Shown here piece by piece: positions 27,469 to 36,774 of a stretch of DNA of 64,000 nucleotides. The translations under genes were made by a program, and so were the position numbers. This DNA is from CBDCTM01 sp965222005 (lineage in GTDB: Bacteria > Bacteroidota > Bacteroidia > Chitinophagales > Saprospiraceae), in the NCBI GenBank assembly GCA_965222005.1, contig OZ244935.1:1426001-1490000 (forward strand), read 5' to 3'. Numbering within the stretch: the first letter of the stretch is position 1; the number at the start of each line of letters is the position of its first letter. The notes beneath the pieces are model-generated. The model was not told the origin of the DNA, ran no database searches, and saw only the letters and a program-made list of their open reading frames with translations.

Positions 27469-28683
27469 TTATTCCTCCAAGATCAATGCTGGTACTCTGG
27501 CTGCCCGAAATGCTGCCGGCAGTGAGGCGATCCCCCCGATAGCAAATACCGTGATGGCAACTATCAAAAAGTCTATCGTACGGAGGCTGATGGGGTAGCC
27601 TTCCGCCAGGAAGCTGGCAGGAATGGGAATAATGCCCACACTCTTTTCGAGGATATAAAAGCCCACCGCCAGCAGAAACCCGATGAGCAGCCCCATGGAG
27701 CATAGAAGTATGCCTTCGTAGAGAAACAGATCGCGGACCCTTGTATCCGTAGCGCCCATGGATTTGAGGATGGCAATGTCTTCTTTTTTGTCGAGTACCA
27801 ACATCCAAAGCGCACCGATCATATTGCAGGCGACGAGCAGCAGCATCAGGCCGGCCAGCGCAAAGCTCATCCACTTTTCGATATTGATCAATTTAAAAAA
27901 TGCCTCATCCTGCTGGTAGCGGTCCTTCACATCAAAATCGGTGCCCATCAACTGCTGGATTTTGGCGATGGCTCCTTTTGGATCGGCTTGAGGATCTATC
28001 TTCAGTTCCAGCGCACTGACCTCCACGCGCTTATTGAGCAGCTCCCTGGCCAGGTCCATCGAACAGATGACGTATTGGTTGTCGAAATCCTGCTGGCTGG
28101 CCAATAGCCCGGCCGGATAAGCGAGGCGTTTGACAAATGGATGCCCCAGCGAGCTGGATTTTTGTTTGGCCATATAAATATGCAGCGGCGTGAAGTAATC
28201 TTCAATGTCCAATGACAAGCGATTGCGAATGAGGGGATCGAGCACTACGTAATTGCGCCCCTCCTTTTTCAGTTGAAATTCACCTTTGGCAATCATTGTA
28301 TCGATCCTGACCACATCCTCAAAAGCATCATCCACACCCTTTAGTACGCCAAATGCCTGGCTGCCGTTGTACTCAAAAAAGGCAATCTCTTCGAGGGTTG
28401 AGGAGACGGCGAGCACTCCGGGCAGCGCTTTCAAATCCTTGAGTTGAGCAGTAGTTGGCTCGAAGGTTTTACCCTGCCGGGCAGTGATTTTTACATCTGG
28501 ATTGAAGGAGTTGAAGAGACTGAGAAAGAGATCTTCAAAGCCATTGAATACCGATAAGGTAAGCAGGAGCGCCGCAGTGCCAATCACAATGCCAAGTACC
28601 GAAATGCCAGAGATGATATTGATGGCATTGGTCGATTTTTTGGCAAAAAGGTAGCGTCGGGCTATTTTGAGCGGCCAGTTCAT
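27469..28683 (-). CDS. ABC transporter permease of LolC/LolE type
   Basis: A 404-residue protein with the usual plan of this family: a cytosolic start (NWPLKIARRYLF), a helix at about 22-46, a large periplasmic MacB/PCD-like domain (about 47-265), then three helices near 270, 320 and 375, with an FtsX fold. Family members move outer-membrane lipoproteins out of the inner membrane, working with an ATPase not seen nearby. A lipoprotein role is inferred by family only. It is the first gene of the 28.7-25.4 kb minus-strand run. Confidence 0.88.
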   Translation of the reverse strand: MNWPLKIARRYLFAKKSTNAINIISGISVLGIVIGTAALLLTLSVFNGFEDLFLSLFNSFNPDVKITARQGKTFEPTTAQLKDLKALPGVLAVSSTLEEIAFFEYNGSQAFGVLKGVDDAFEDVVRIDTMIAKGEFQLKKEGRNYVVLDPLIRNRLSLDIEDYFTPLHIYMAKQKSSSLGHPFVKRLAYPAGLLASQQDFDNQYVICSMDLARELLNKRVEVSALELKIDPQADPKGAIAKIQQLMGTDFDVKDRYQQDEAFFKLINIEKWMSFALAGLMLLLVACNMIGALWMLVLDKKEDIAILKSMGATDTRVRDLFLYEGILLCSMGLLIGFLLAVGFYILEKSVGIIPIPASFLAEGYPISLRTIDFLIVAITVFAIGGIASLPAAFRAARVPALILEE

Positions 28684-28707
28684 GGATGCTGTATTTGCGC
28701 GAGCTGT

Positions 28708-29598
28708 CTAAAAACTAAAGCCCAGACCCACCTGAATAGAGAAATTTTTATCATTATCCGAGCGCTTGATATAATTATTCCCTTCAAAAGCTACACGGGA
28801 TACATCGTAGTCTTCATTGGTTACATCCAACAGACCGTAGTGAAGCGCTGCCCCCAGATAGAGTCCTCTGTTGAGAAAAAAGTTGATTCCGCCAACCAAT
28901 CCTCCATCAAGGATATTGTACACACTCTTGTCTTTTGTAGTAAAATCGTAGTAACCTCCCATGATTTTGGGAACGAATACCGTTTCACCATCGGCAGTAA
29001 ATTCAAAGGGGTTGGAAGAGTTGCGTAGCTGCTCGGCTGTGGGTGGCGAATCATCAAAATAATCGATATCCGAAGTTGACGTAAATTTGATGGGTGTGCC
29101 ATTGGAATTCGACTGCCCGTTGAACCCCAGCTCGCCGGATGCCGTTGAGCCAACCAAAAAGCCGACACTCGCTCCGCCAAACACCTCAAAGCGCTCGCCG
29201 ATGCGGTAGTAAGCCATAATGGGAATATCTAAATAAGAATTGGTGATCGTGAGAATCGACTTTCGTGTGCCGGTAGCAATCACCCGCTTGCCGGAATCGG
29301 ATACCAAAAACTGGAAGCTTTCTCCGTCGAAGCGATATTCACTGCCTTTTTGGGAGAAGAGCAGCTGCCCACGGAGGCCAAACAGATCAGTGAACGTGGC
29401 ATTCACCACAATGCCTACATGAAAGCCGGTATTGTTGTTGAACTCTTCCACACTGCTGCCCGCAGCACTTTTTTCTATCGGTCCTTTAAAGCTCGAAAAG
29501 TTTAGGCCGACTTTAAAGCCGTAACCAAATTCCTGGGCGGATAGGGGGCTCAGAAATATAAAAAGAATGGCGATTGAACTTACAAAAGAGCGAGGCAT
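28708..29598 (-). CDS. Outer membrane beta-barrel protein of PorT type
   Basis: The 296-residue protein has a signal peptide (cleavage near residue 21, LSAQ-EFG) and alternating hydrophobic/polar strands typical of an outer-membrane barrel, with GYGFKVGLNFSSF at the start and SIQVGLGFSF at the end. A terminal aromatic residue is the usual barrel signal. It resembles PorT-like barrel domains, but a specific part in T9SS cannot be assigned. Its ATG is preceded by a TAnnTTTG box at 29633-29640. The permease gene follows 25 bp further on. Confidence 0.85.
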   Translation of the reverse strand: MPRSFVSSIAILFIFLSPLSAQEFGYGFKVGLNFSSFKGPIEKSAAGSSVEEFNNNTGFHVGIVVNATFTDLFGLRGQLLFSQKGSEYRFDGESFQFLVSDSGKRVIATGTRKSILTITNSYLDIPIMAYYRIGERFEVFGGASVGFLVGSTASGELGFNGQSNSNGTPIKFTSTSDIDYFDDSPPTAEQLRNSSNPFEFTADGETVFVPKIMGGYYDFTTKDKSVYNILDGGLVGGINFFLNRGLYLGAALHYGLLDVTNEDYDVSRVAFEGNNYIKRSDNDKNFSIQVGLGFSF

Positions 29599-29632
29599 AG
29601 TCCACGAATTTTACGTAAAAAAATGGGAAGTC

Positions 29633-29640
29633 CAAAGATA
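29633..29640 (-). promoter_or_regulatory. Bacteroidota -7 box before the barrel protein
   Basis: TATCTTTG on the minus strand, 35 bp before the ATG. No matching -33 box was found. Confidence 0.45.
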
Positions 29641-29707
29641 TGCAGGGCAATGGATAATTTGACGTTTTTGAAAGCTTTATTTAGGCAAGCTCTTAACATA
29701 CTTCTCA

Positions 29708-30598
29708 TTACCACCTCACCAGGGGCAAAAGTTCAAAGGGCTCCAAAGCCTGCCTCGCAGCTGGCCAGTCGCCCGTACAACCCAGCATAAAGCCGCCACC
29801 ACCCGCGCCGCAGAGCTTCAGTTTGTATTGCTTGCCCTCCAGGCCAGCCTGCCAAAACGGCCGCAAATAATGAGGGAGCATGGCAGCAAAGTAGCGATAT
29901 TGGAACAGACTGATGTCATGGAAGTGTTCAAAAAGCAACTTCCATCGGCCCTGTAGAAAGGAAGCAATAGCCTCCTCATTGTAGCCCATTAGCTCTGCTT
30001 CGAGTCGTTGCAGATAGGTTGGCTCCTCACAACGCTGTAGAAAGTGCCGGACGAGCGGTTCCGTTTGGCGGGTCTGGCTAGTGTTGAGCAAAAACAAGGC
30101 ACCGGTATCCGCTTCCCTGCTTTTGGGCAGCTCGGCCTGCTGCCAGCGCTTTGTGTCAGGCTCGAACAGCAGGGGCTGGTTTAAGTAACAAACCAGTGGA
30201 TCGATGCCCGAGCTGGAGCCGTGAAAATGATTTTCCATCACAGCCAACAGATGCCGAAGTGTAGGGATGTCATCCACATCAGCGGTTTTGTACCGATCGA
30301 ATACAGCTGCACAAACAGCTCCCGAGCTGCCCAATCCGAAGCCGATGGGAATGTCTGATTGCAGGTAAAGTCCGTTTCCCAAATCGCTTTGCAGATCAGC
30401 CAGGCGAATTCGGGCGGGCAGCTGCGGCTGTCGGGTCAGATAGTGGACAAAGGCGAGTAGCGCAGCTTGCGGAGTGCCTGGCTGCTGCTGCCAGCTGGCC
30501 GAATAGCCATCATACGGGATGGCCAGAGCCTGTGCACCTTTGATGATTGTGTATTCACCAAAGAGCAGCACTTTTGCCGGATAGGATTTGTGGCTCAT
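29708..30598 (-). CDS. GHMP kinase, mevalonate-kinase-like
   Basis: About 296 residues with the GHMP family blocks: an N-terminal PAKVLLFGEYTII, the ATP-binding loop IPIGFGLGSSGAVCAA (about 85-100) and the C-terminal KLCGAGGGGFML (about 265-276). The family includes mevalonate kinase, and the FGEY start suits that branch. The pathway would supply isoprenoids. Other mevalonate genes are not in the window, so other GHMP functions cannot be excluded. The ATG at 30598 is preferred to a TTG at 30607. It is 23 bp downstream of the CYTH gene, probably co-transcribed. Confidence 0.8.
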   Translation of the reverse strand: MSHKSYPAKVLLFGEYTIIKGAQALAIPYDGYSASWQQQPGTPQAALLAFVHYLTRQPQLPARIRLADLQSDLGNGLYLQSDIPIGFGLGSSGAVCAAVFDRYKTADVDDIPTLRHLLAVMENHFHGSSSGIDPLVCYLNQPLLFEPDTKRWQQAELPKSREADTGALFLLNTSQTRQTEPLVRHFLQRCEEPTYLQRLEAELMGYNEEAIASFLQGRWKLLFEHFHDISLFQYRYFAAMLPHYLRPFWQAGLEGKQYKLKLCGAGGGGFMLGCTGDWPAARQALEPFELLPLVRW

Positions 30599-30600
30599 CT

Positions 30601-30622
30601 TATTCAAAGTCTATTCAAAGTC
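30601..30622. repeat. 11-bp tandem duplication
   Basis: The unit TATTCAAAGTC occurs twice in a row between the GHMP and CYTH genes, at the end of the CYTH reading frame. It looks like a small slippage product. Confidence 0.7.
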
Positions 30623-31140
30623 TATTGCTCCACAAGCTTTAGAAGATCACTGTAAGAAGTGTCCACTAAATTTCCCTGTCCAATGTTCAGGGCTTGCATA
30701 TAATGCTTGCATTGCTCGAGCAGCTTGAACTTTCCAATGCTTCCATCCTCATCGATGGCTTCGATCTCCACAAAGTCACCCAACATTTTTACCTGATCGA
30801 CATGGAACTTTACATTATCAATAAAGTAAATGTCGCGCTGTTTGTCCACCACTACCCAGATGCCCAGGGCAGCGCTTAATAGCTGCTTCAGCATAAGATC
30901 GGCAGGAGCCTGATAAAGCAGCACCTCAGAGGCTTTGGGGCCGGCCTGATCGTTGCGGCGGTAGTGGATCAACGCATTTTCGATCTGTCCTTCGCGGAGT
31001 TTCAGCCGTCCGTTTGGTACCTTGAAGTAGGTGTCGATCTGATGATCGGTGCCGAGGTGCCGAGCCTGGTGTTGGCGCAGCCATTGATGCACTTGCGTAG
31101 GATTGGCGCAGCGGGCTTTGATTTCGATGTTATAAGGCAT
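30622..31140 (-). CDS. CYTH-domain protein (class IV adenylate cyclase/thiamine triphosphatase type)
   Basis: A 172-residue protein starting MPYNIEIKARC, the CYTH strand with its acidic/basic pattern. Further conserved strands are DTYFKVPNGRLKLREG, IHYRRND, VDKQRDIYF and VEIEAIDE, which build the triphosphate tunnel. Family members act on triphosphates or produce cAMP, and the reaction here is unknown. A longer frame runs to 31398 but is not protein-like. The start ATG at 31140 shares bases with the first ATG of mfd on the other strand. The GHMP kinase gene follows. Confidence 0.85.
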   Translation of the reverse strand: MPYNIEIKARCANPTQVHQWLRQHQARHLGTDHQIDTYFKVPNGRLKLREGQIENALIHYRRNDQAGPKASEVLLYQAPADLMLKQLLSAALGIWVVVDKQRDIYFIDNVKFHVDQVKMLGDFVEIEAIDEDGSIGKFKLLEQCKHYMQALNIGQGNLVDTSYSDLLKLVEQ

Positions 31141-34100
31141 GATTGATTGGTTGAGAAAAATGCAGAGCCAATATCCCTTTTTTTTATTGAAGCAGTATAT
31201 TTGTGGTGTGGAAAATTTGAGGCGGTTGTTGGAGCTGTATCGCGATGATACACGGATACAGCAAATCACGGAAGCGATTGTTGAGAACACCCCGAGGCGC
31301 TTACAATTGGTCGGCCTGGTCGGTGCGCAGGATAGCTTTGTGTTGGCCGGAACATACCTCCACCATCCGCACAGCCAGCTCATCATCGCCAATGACAAGG
31401 AGGAAGCGGCCTACCTTCAAAACAACCTCAGCAGCCTTTTCGACAAAAAGCCTGTCCACTTTTTCCCCGATTCCTTCAAACGCCCACAAGCCTTCGAATC
31501 CCTCAGCAGCGCCCATGTCCTGCAGCGTACCGAGATCATCAACAAGGTCACAACTTCTCAAGGTACCGACCTCATTGTGACTTATCCGGAGGCACTGTTT
31601 GAGAAAGTAGTAGCACCAAAAGTACTTAAGGAGAGTCGTATCGAACTAGTTAAAAATGAGCAGGTGGATGTTGATTTTTTGATCGAAGTGCTAATCGAAT
31701 ATGGCTTTCAGCGGGTCGATTTTGTGTACGAACCGGGCCAGTTTTCCATCCGTGGCGGTATCGTGGATGTTTTTTCCTATGGCAATGAGTGGCCCTATCG
31801 GTTTGAATTGTTCGACGATGAGGTAGAGAGTATCCGCACCTTCGATCCTACCACCCAGTTGTCGAAAAGTAAGATTGCCAAAGTATCTATTGTTCCCAAT
31901 ATCAATACACGCTTTACGCAAGACCAGAAAGTGTCGTTATTTCAGGTATTGGAAGAAGGTGCCGTCATCTGGATGAAGGATTTTGAGATGCTGTTGGATA
32001 AGTTGCAGACATGCTTTGAAAAATCGGAGCAATTTGCTGCTTCTCTTTCTTCGACCAACGAAGGCGAATTGGCGGAGCTGTTTAAGGAGCGGGCCTTTAT
32101 CCTGCCGCGCGAAGTGATCACCGACCTGGAAGCCAGCACCATCATTTGCTATGGGAAATCGGCACCGCCGATGCCCATCGATCAGAAAATCAGCTTCGAG
32201 GGCAAACCACAGCCCAGCTTCAACAAGAATTTTTCTCTGCTCATTGAAGATTTGCAACAAAACGAGTCAAAAGGCATCAGCAATTTTCTATTTACCGATA
32301 GTAGCAAACAAATCGAGCGATTTTATGCCATCTTTGAAGACCTCAAAGCCAACATACATATACACCCGATCAACCAAGCGATCCATCAGGGCTTCATAGA
32401 TGCCGCGCTGAAAGTAGCCTGCTATACCGACCATCAGATATTCGAGCGTTTTCACCGTTATCGACTGCGCAGAGGCTTCACCAAAGATCAGGCGATCAGC
32501 CTCCGGATGCTGCGCGAACTGCAGCCCGGCGATTTTGTGACGCACATCGATCATGGCGTAGGGCGCTATTCGGGCCTCGAAAAAATTGATATCAACGGCC
32601 ATATCCAGGAGTCGGTGCGCCTGATTTACAAAAACAACGATATCCTTTACGTCAGCATCAATACATTGCACAAAATTTCAAAGTATGTGGGCAAAGAAGG
32701 CACGCCGCCCAAGCTCAGTAAGCTCGGTTCGGACAGCTGGGCCAACCTCAAGCGCAAAACCAAGCGAAAGGTAAAGGATATTGCCAAAGAGTTGATTAAG
32801 CTGTACGCCAAGCGCAAGGCATCCAAAGGGCATGCTTTTCCCGATGATGGCTACCTACAGAACGAACTCGAAGCTTCCTTTATTTACGAAGACACGCCCG
32901 ACCAGCTTAAAGCTACTACCGAAACGAAAGAGGATATGATGAAGGACTATCCGATGGATCGCCTGATCTGCGGCGATGTGGGATTTGGTAAAACGGAAGT
33001 GGCAATTCGTGCAGCTTTCAAAGCGGTAGTGGATGGCAAACAGGTGGCAGTACTGGTGCCTACCACCATCCTTGCATTGCAACATCACAAGACTTTTGGC
33101 GAGCGGCTCGAAGAGTTTGGTGTGAGCGTGGATTATGTCAATCGCTTCCGCACCACAGCCGAAAGGAGGGCCATCTTTAAAAAACTGAAAGCCGGAGAAC
33201 TGGACATTGTAATAGGTACGCATGGCTTGTTGAATAAAGAGGTAGGCTTCAAGGATTTAGGGCTGCTGGTGATCGATGAGGAACAGAAATTTGGTGTGGC
33301 GGCGAAGGAGAAACTGCGCAATCTTAAAGTCAATGTGGATACGCTCACCCTTACGGCTACGCCCATCCCGCGTACCCTGCAATTCTCTTTGATGGCTGCC
33401 CGCGATCTGTCCATTATTCGCACCCCACCACCCAACCGCCAGCCGATACATACCGAAACGCGCCTTTTTAACGATGAGCTGATAAAGGATGCCATTTATT
33501 ATGAGATCAACAGAGCAGGGCAGGTCTTTTTTGTCCACAATCGCGTAAAATCATTGCCGGATATCGCTGCGATGGTGCGGCGCCTGTGCCCCGATGTGGA
33601 TGTGGCAGAAGCTCATGGTCAGATGGATTCCAAGAAGTTGGAAAAAACCTTGCTCGACTTTATCGACCGCCGCTACGATGTGCTCATCTGTACCAACATC
33701 ATCGAAACCGGGCTCGACATTCCGAATGCCAATACCATCATCATCAACAATGCGCACCAATTCGGGATGAGCGACCTGCACCAGCTGCGGGGCCGGGTGG
33801 GGCGGTCCAACCGGAAGGCCTTTTGCTATCTCTTCAGTCCGCCTCTGTCGGTGCTTACACCAGATGCCCGCAAGCGACTCCGTACTCTGGAGGAATTTTC
33901 CGAGCTGGGCAGCGGCTTCAATATTGCCATGCGCGATCTCGACATTCGCGGAGCGGGCAATTTGCTGGGTGCCGAGCAAAGTGGCTTTATTTCCGACATT
34001 GGTTATGAAACGTACCAAAAAATTCTGGAGGAAGCTATTCAGGAGTTGAAAGAGACAGAATTTAAGGAATTGTTTAAAGAAGATCTGGAAAAAGAGCGGA

Positions 34101-34582
34101 AATTTGTGCGGGATGTACAAATCGAGACGGACATCGAAATGCTGATTCCCGATGAGTATGTCAACAGTATTCAGGAGCGGCTCAACTTATACACCAAGCT
34201 GGATGCGCTGGAAAATGAAGAAGACTTGGCAGCTTTTGCTGTCCGGATGGAAGATCGCTTTGGCCAGATTCCGCGGCAGGTGCGTGAGCTTTTCGACGGT
34301 CTGCGCCTTCGGTGGGTTTGCAAGCAGCTCGGCTTTGAGCGGATGACCTTGAAGAGCCAAAAGCTCCGCTGCTACTTCATCAGCAATCCGCAAAGCCCGT
34401 TTTTTGAAACAGCGCTGTTCAACAATATGCTGCAATACGTGGCCATTGAGGGCAGCGCGCAGCGGTTGAGCTTCAAAAAATCGGCTCGTTATTTTATACT
34501 TATCAAAGAAAATGTGAAGAACCTGGCAGCGGCAAAAAAAGTGTTGGAAGCATTGAAAGATTCGGCACAGGTGAAGGTTTGA
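31139..34582 (+). CDS. mfd: Transcription-repair coupling factor
   Basis: Mfd removes stalled RNA polymerase and recruits UvrA. The protein has the UvrB-like N-terminal region (to about 390), the RNA polymerase-interaction domain with GDFVTHIDHGVGRYSGLEKI (about 460-480), and a helicase core with GDVGFGKTEVAI (Walker A), VIDEEQKFGV and a second helicase domain with IIETGLDIPN. The C-terminal TRCF domain follows. Two starts are possible: ATG at 31139, or GTG at 31208 (VENLRRLLELY), which begins the conserved region and lies just after a TATATTTG box. The first 23 residues of the longer form look unlike Mfd. Confidence 0.95.
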   Translation: MIDWLRKMQSQYPFFLLKQYICGVENLRRLLELYRDDTRIQQITEAIVENTPRRLQLVGLVGAQDSFVLAGTYLHHPHSQLIIANDKEEAAYLQNNLSSLFDKKPVHFFPDSFKRPQAFESLSSAHVLQRTEIINKVTTSQGTDLIVTYPEALFEKVVAPKVLKESRIELVKNEQVDVDFLIEVLIEYGFQRVDFVYEPGQFSIRGGIVDVFSYGNEWPYRFELFDDEVESIRTFDPTTQLSKSKIAKVSIVPNINTRFTQDQKVSLFQVLEEGAVIWMKDFEMLLDKLQTCFEKSEQFAASLSSTNEGELAELFKERAFILPREVITDLEASTIICYGKSAPPMPIDQKISFEGKPQPSFNKNFSLLIEDLQQNESKGISNFLFTDSSKQIERFYAIFEDLKANIHIHPINQAIHQGFIDAALKVACYTDHQIFERFHRYRLRRGFTKDQAISLRMLRELQPGDFVTHIDHGVGRYSGLEKIDINGHIQESVRLIYKNNDILYVSINTLHKISKYVGKEGTPPKLSKLGSDSWANLKRKTKRKVKDIAKELIKLYAKRKASKGHAFPDDGYLQNELEASFIYEDTPDQLKATTETKEDMMKDYPMDRLICGDVGFGKTEVAIRAAFKAVVDGKQVAVLVPTTILALQHHKTFGERLEEFGVSVDYVNRFRTTAERRAIFKKLKAGELDIVIGTHGLLNKEVGFKDLGLLVIDEEQKFGVAAKEKLRNLKVNVDTLTLTATPIPRTLQFSLMAARDLSIIRTPPPNRQPIHTETRLFNDELIKDAIYYEINRAGQVFFVHNRVKSLPDIAAMVRRLCPDVDVAEAHGQMDSKKLEKTLLDFIDRRYDVLICTNIIETGLDIPNANTIIINNAHQFGMSDLHQLRGRVGRSNRKAFCYLFSPPLSVLTPDARKRLRTLEEFSELGSGFNIAMRDLDIRGAGNLLGAEQSGFISDIGYETYQKILEEAIQELKETEFKELFKEDLEKERKFVRDVQIETDIEMLIPDEYVNSIQERLNLYTKLDALENEEDLAAFAVRMEDRFGQIPRQVRELFDGLRLRWVCKQLGFERMTLKSQKLRCYFISNPQSPFFETALFNNMLQYVAIEGSAQRLSFKKSARYFILIKENVKNLAAAKKVLEALKDSAQVKV
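31196..31203 (+). promoter_or_regulatory. TAnnTTTG box before the alternative GTG start of mfd
   Basis: TATATTTG lies 5 bp before a GTG that begins the conserved Mfd region. If used, the mfd transcript would be nearly leaderless and the ATG at 31139 would not be translated. No good -33 box is seen. Confidence 0.4.
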
Positions 34583-34597
34583 TAAAAATACCGCTGG

Positions 34598-34637
34598 AAA
34601 AAAATTGTGATTCCCGGGCTTTCCCCGAAAATCACAA
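34598..34637 (-). terminator. Terminator of the small membrane gene
   Basis: Arms TTGTGATT (34605-34612) and AATCACAA (34630-34637) enclose a GC-rich loop. On the minus strand the stem is followed by a run of T (34598-34604 read as A on the plus strand). It lies 38 bp after the stop of the 34676 gene and also 15 bp after that of mfd, so it may serve both. Confidence 0.75.
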
Positions 34638-34675
34638 TACAAGGAGGTATCAACCTCGGGTGTTATTTTCGATAC

Positions 34676-34864
34676 TTATGGGGCCAGATACGATCCGCTA
34701 ACAAAATCGAGAGGAAAGTACAAAAGCGTGATATAGACTGAGATCAGCAAACCAATCGCAGCCAGCCAAAATTGGTGGCTTTTGTAAAAGGCCCTCCTGC
34801 GCTCCAAAGCAAAATAAACTGCACATGCTAAGAATACCAAATTTGTAAATCCCAGCGCAATCAT
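34676..34864 (-). CDS. Small two-helix membrane protein
   Basis: A 62-residue frame with two hydrophobic helices (about 2-20 and 32-55) separated by a basic loop (LERRRAFYKSHQFW). It has no recognised family. The strong terminator 38 bp downstream supports that it is expressed. A GxxxxL-type packing pattern is seen. It could belong to the envelope, but no function can be assigned. Confidence 0.5.
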   Translation of the reverse strand: MIALGFTNLVFLACAVYFALERRRAFYKSHQFWLAAIGLLISVYITLLYFPLDFVSGSYLAP

Positions 34865-34926
34865 CTACAAGGTTTTAGTGACTTGTTTTCAATAGTACAG
34901 ACGGCAGAAAGGGGCAAAGCGTTGCA

Positions 34927-36003
34927 TCAGCTGCGGAATTCAGCAATATTGGTGGAAATACTAAAATGATTGCTCCCCCCGGCAAGGTGATAAACCTGCC
35001 GGCCGTATTCGATCCGAAAGCGGTTAATCTTAATGCCCATCCCAAAAGCAAAGCCAGCCAGGCTCCTGAAATTGCGCACCGTCAACTCCTTACGCAGCAG
35101 GTGATTGTACCCTAGCCGCAGGCGTACCGCTTCCTTTTTGCCAAACAAAAACTCGCCACTAAATATCATATGCCGAAAGAAATTGTCAATATTTACCGAC
35201 AGCTGGCTCTTCTCGGTATTTTGGTCGCCGCCCAAAAAAAGCGTGCTTTCCTCTACATTGGGGTCATCGTACAGAATGTTCCACCGCTGGAGGTTGTGAT
35301 ATACCACAGAGAGGCGAAAAGGCAAATGCTTTAAACGCTGCGAAATGCCAATCTGAATTTCAAAGGGTACAGCCTCCCGATTGTCGGGCTGGTAGGTAGA
35401 AAGCTGCGTCGCTATATTTTTCAAGAGCAAGGTAGCAGAGAAGCGGCCGGAAGAATCCTGGTAAAAGGCTGCCATATCGGCAGAGAGCCCGTAAGAGGTG
35501 TAACTTTCCAGCTGAGAGCTGATCAGCTTTAGGTTGGCACCTACCGAAAGGCGGTCGTACAGCTGGCGCCCACCGCCCAAGGTGAGCGCGTATTCTGAGG
35601 CCTTGAAGGTGCCGCTAAGCTGGCCAAAGGCATCGGCAGCGTCGAATTCGCCATAGCTGAGGTATTGTATGCCTCCGTGTAAGCTGAGGCCCAGGCGGGC
35701 TGCATGGTGCCCGTAGCTGGCGTAGCCGTGCTGAACGTCAGCCATATGCAGATTGTGGTTGAAGGACAATTGTTGGTGCATGCCACTGTTGAGCAAAGCG
35801 GGATTGGCAAAAGCGAGGGCAACATCATCATCGCGAACGGTGATCAGATTGCCGGCCAGGCCACTTACTCTGGCAGAGGGAGAAAGATTGAGGAATTCGT
35901 ACACATTATCCCCACCGATTTGAGCCGACAGAGAGATTGTGTGGTGACTAAATAGTACAAGAAGTGCGATAAATTTCGATAAAGAGTGTAAGGGTTGAGT
36001 CAT
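34927..36003 (-). CDS. porQ: Type IX secretion system protein PorQ
   Basis: About 358 residues with a signal peptide (to about residue 27, SLSAQ). It starts QIGGDNVYEFLNLSPSARVSG, the family hallmark, and ends in beta strands with EYGRQVYHLAGGSNHF. PorQ is an outer-membrane beta-barrel protein of the T9SS that works with PorU/PorZ in attaching cargo. The ATG at 36003 is chosen over an ORF start at 36099 that overlaps the YwqK gene. It is 42 bp downstream of that gene, so co-transcription is plausible. Confidence 0.9.
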   Translation of the reverse strand: MTQPLHSLSKFIALLVLFSHHTISLSAQIGGDNVYEFLNLSPSARVSGLAGNLITVRDDDVALAFANPALLNSGMHQQLSFNHNLHMADVQHGYASYGHHAARLGLSLHGGIQYLSYGEFDAADAFGQLSGTFKASEYALTLGGGRQLYDRLSVGANLKLISSQLESYTSYGLSADMAAFYQDSSGRFSATLLLKNIATQLSTYQPDNREAVPFEIQIGISQRLKHLPFRLSVVYHNLQRWNILYDDPNVEESTLFLGGDQNTEKSQLSVNIDNFFRHMIFSGEFLFGKKEAVRLRLGYNHLLRKELTVRNFRSLAGFAFGMGIKINRFRIEYGRQVYHLAGGSNHFSISTNIAEFRS

Positions 36004-36044
36004 AGTATTTTTACTAGGAGCGTTCTCGTTTGCTTGTTTTGCAT

Positions 36045-36665
36045 TCAGGATTTGTCGGGCGTTACATCTCCATCCTCTTTGGTCCAGATAGTTCGGCAAA
36101 CGCCTTTGACACAGTCCATCTTCTTGACCAGCTCACCACTTTCATCGTACAACTTCAGCAGCCCGTGCTCAAAATCGCCATTGAGATATTGGCCTTCGGC
36201 TTTGAGCTTACCATTTTTATGATATTCGACAAAGGGGCCATTTTCTTCATTTTCCTTGAAAAGAACGACCTCTCTGAGTTGCCCGGTTTCGTACCAGCTC
36301 TTCCATTCGCCTTCCATACTGCCGCCAATGTATTCGCCCTGCTGTTTGAGCTGTCCGCTTTCATGGTAGAGTTGGTAAGTGCCTACAAACACGCCCTTTT
36401 CATACCGCTCGATGATTTCCGGCTGGCCGTTGCTGAAGTACAAAATCCTTTCGCCATGCAGGGTGTCGTTATGGAAAGAAGCCTTTTCCAAAAGCTGCCC
36501 CTGTTCATTCTTCCGAAGGTATTCGCCATGTTTGGCAAAGTCGCTTTTGCGGCGGTTGTATTCCAGCAAATCGCCGTTTTCATCAGTAATTGATACTGTT
36601 TCAACTGAGCTGTTGCAAGCCAGCAAACCGAAGAGTAGGGCTAATATGAGAGGATGTTTTACCAT
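36045..36665 (-). CDS. YwqK/MORN-repeat lipoprotein
   Basis: A 206-residue protein with a signal peptide and lipobox (LLAC, C17). It has about seven tandem MORN-like repeats with the YxxNGxxxxxxxYxxGxxxG pattern, as in the antitoxin-like YwqK family. These repeats often mediate protein contacts, and the antitoxin name is historical. A function in the envelope is expected. It is next to porQ. A TAnnTTTG box at 36683-36690 is 18 bp upstream of the ATG. Confidence 0.85.
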   Translation of the reverse strand: MVKHPLILALLFGLLACNSSVETVSITDENGDLLEYNRRKSDFAKHGEYLRKNEQGQLLEKASFHNDTLHGERILYFSNGQPEIIERYEKGVFVGTYQLYHESGQLKQQGEYIGGSMEGEWKSWYETGQLREVVLFKENEENGPFVEYHKNGKLKAEGQYLNGDFEHGLLKLYDESGELVKKMDCVKGVCRTIWTKEDGDVTPDKS

Positions 36666-36682
36666 GTTATAGGTAATAACGC

Positions 36683-36690
36683 CAAAGATA
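36683..36690 (-). promoter_or_regulatory. Bacteroidota -7 box before the YwqK lipoprotein
   Basis: TATCTTTG on the minus strand. It lies between this gene and the terminator of ugd and would give a leader of about 10-15 nt. Confidence 0.5.
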
Positions 36691-36723
36691 AGAATACATT
36701 TTATGTGGAAAAGGGAAGATAAG

Positions 36724-36761
36724 TTTCAACCCGCGCCGGAGAGGCCCGGCGCGGGTTGAAA
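36724..36761 (-). terminator. Strong hairpin after ugd
   Basis: A perfect 16-bp stem (36724-36739 with 36746-36761; core CAACCCGCGCCGG) with a 6-nt loop begins 13 bp after the ugd stop. The T-tract on the minus strand is weak (AACTTATCTTCCC), but the very stable stem supports termination. Confidence 0.8.
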
Positions 36762-36774
36762 GGAGTACAAATCT

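Noticed and set aside
30622..31398. The longer version of the CYTH frame
   Set aside because: The first 86 residues are not CYTH-like, and the ATG at 31140 begins exactly at the family start.
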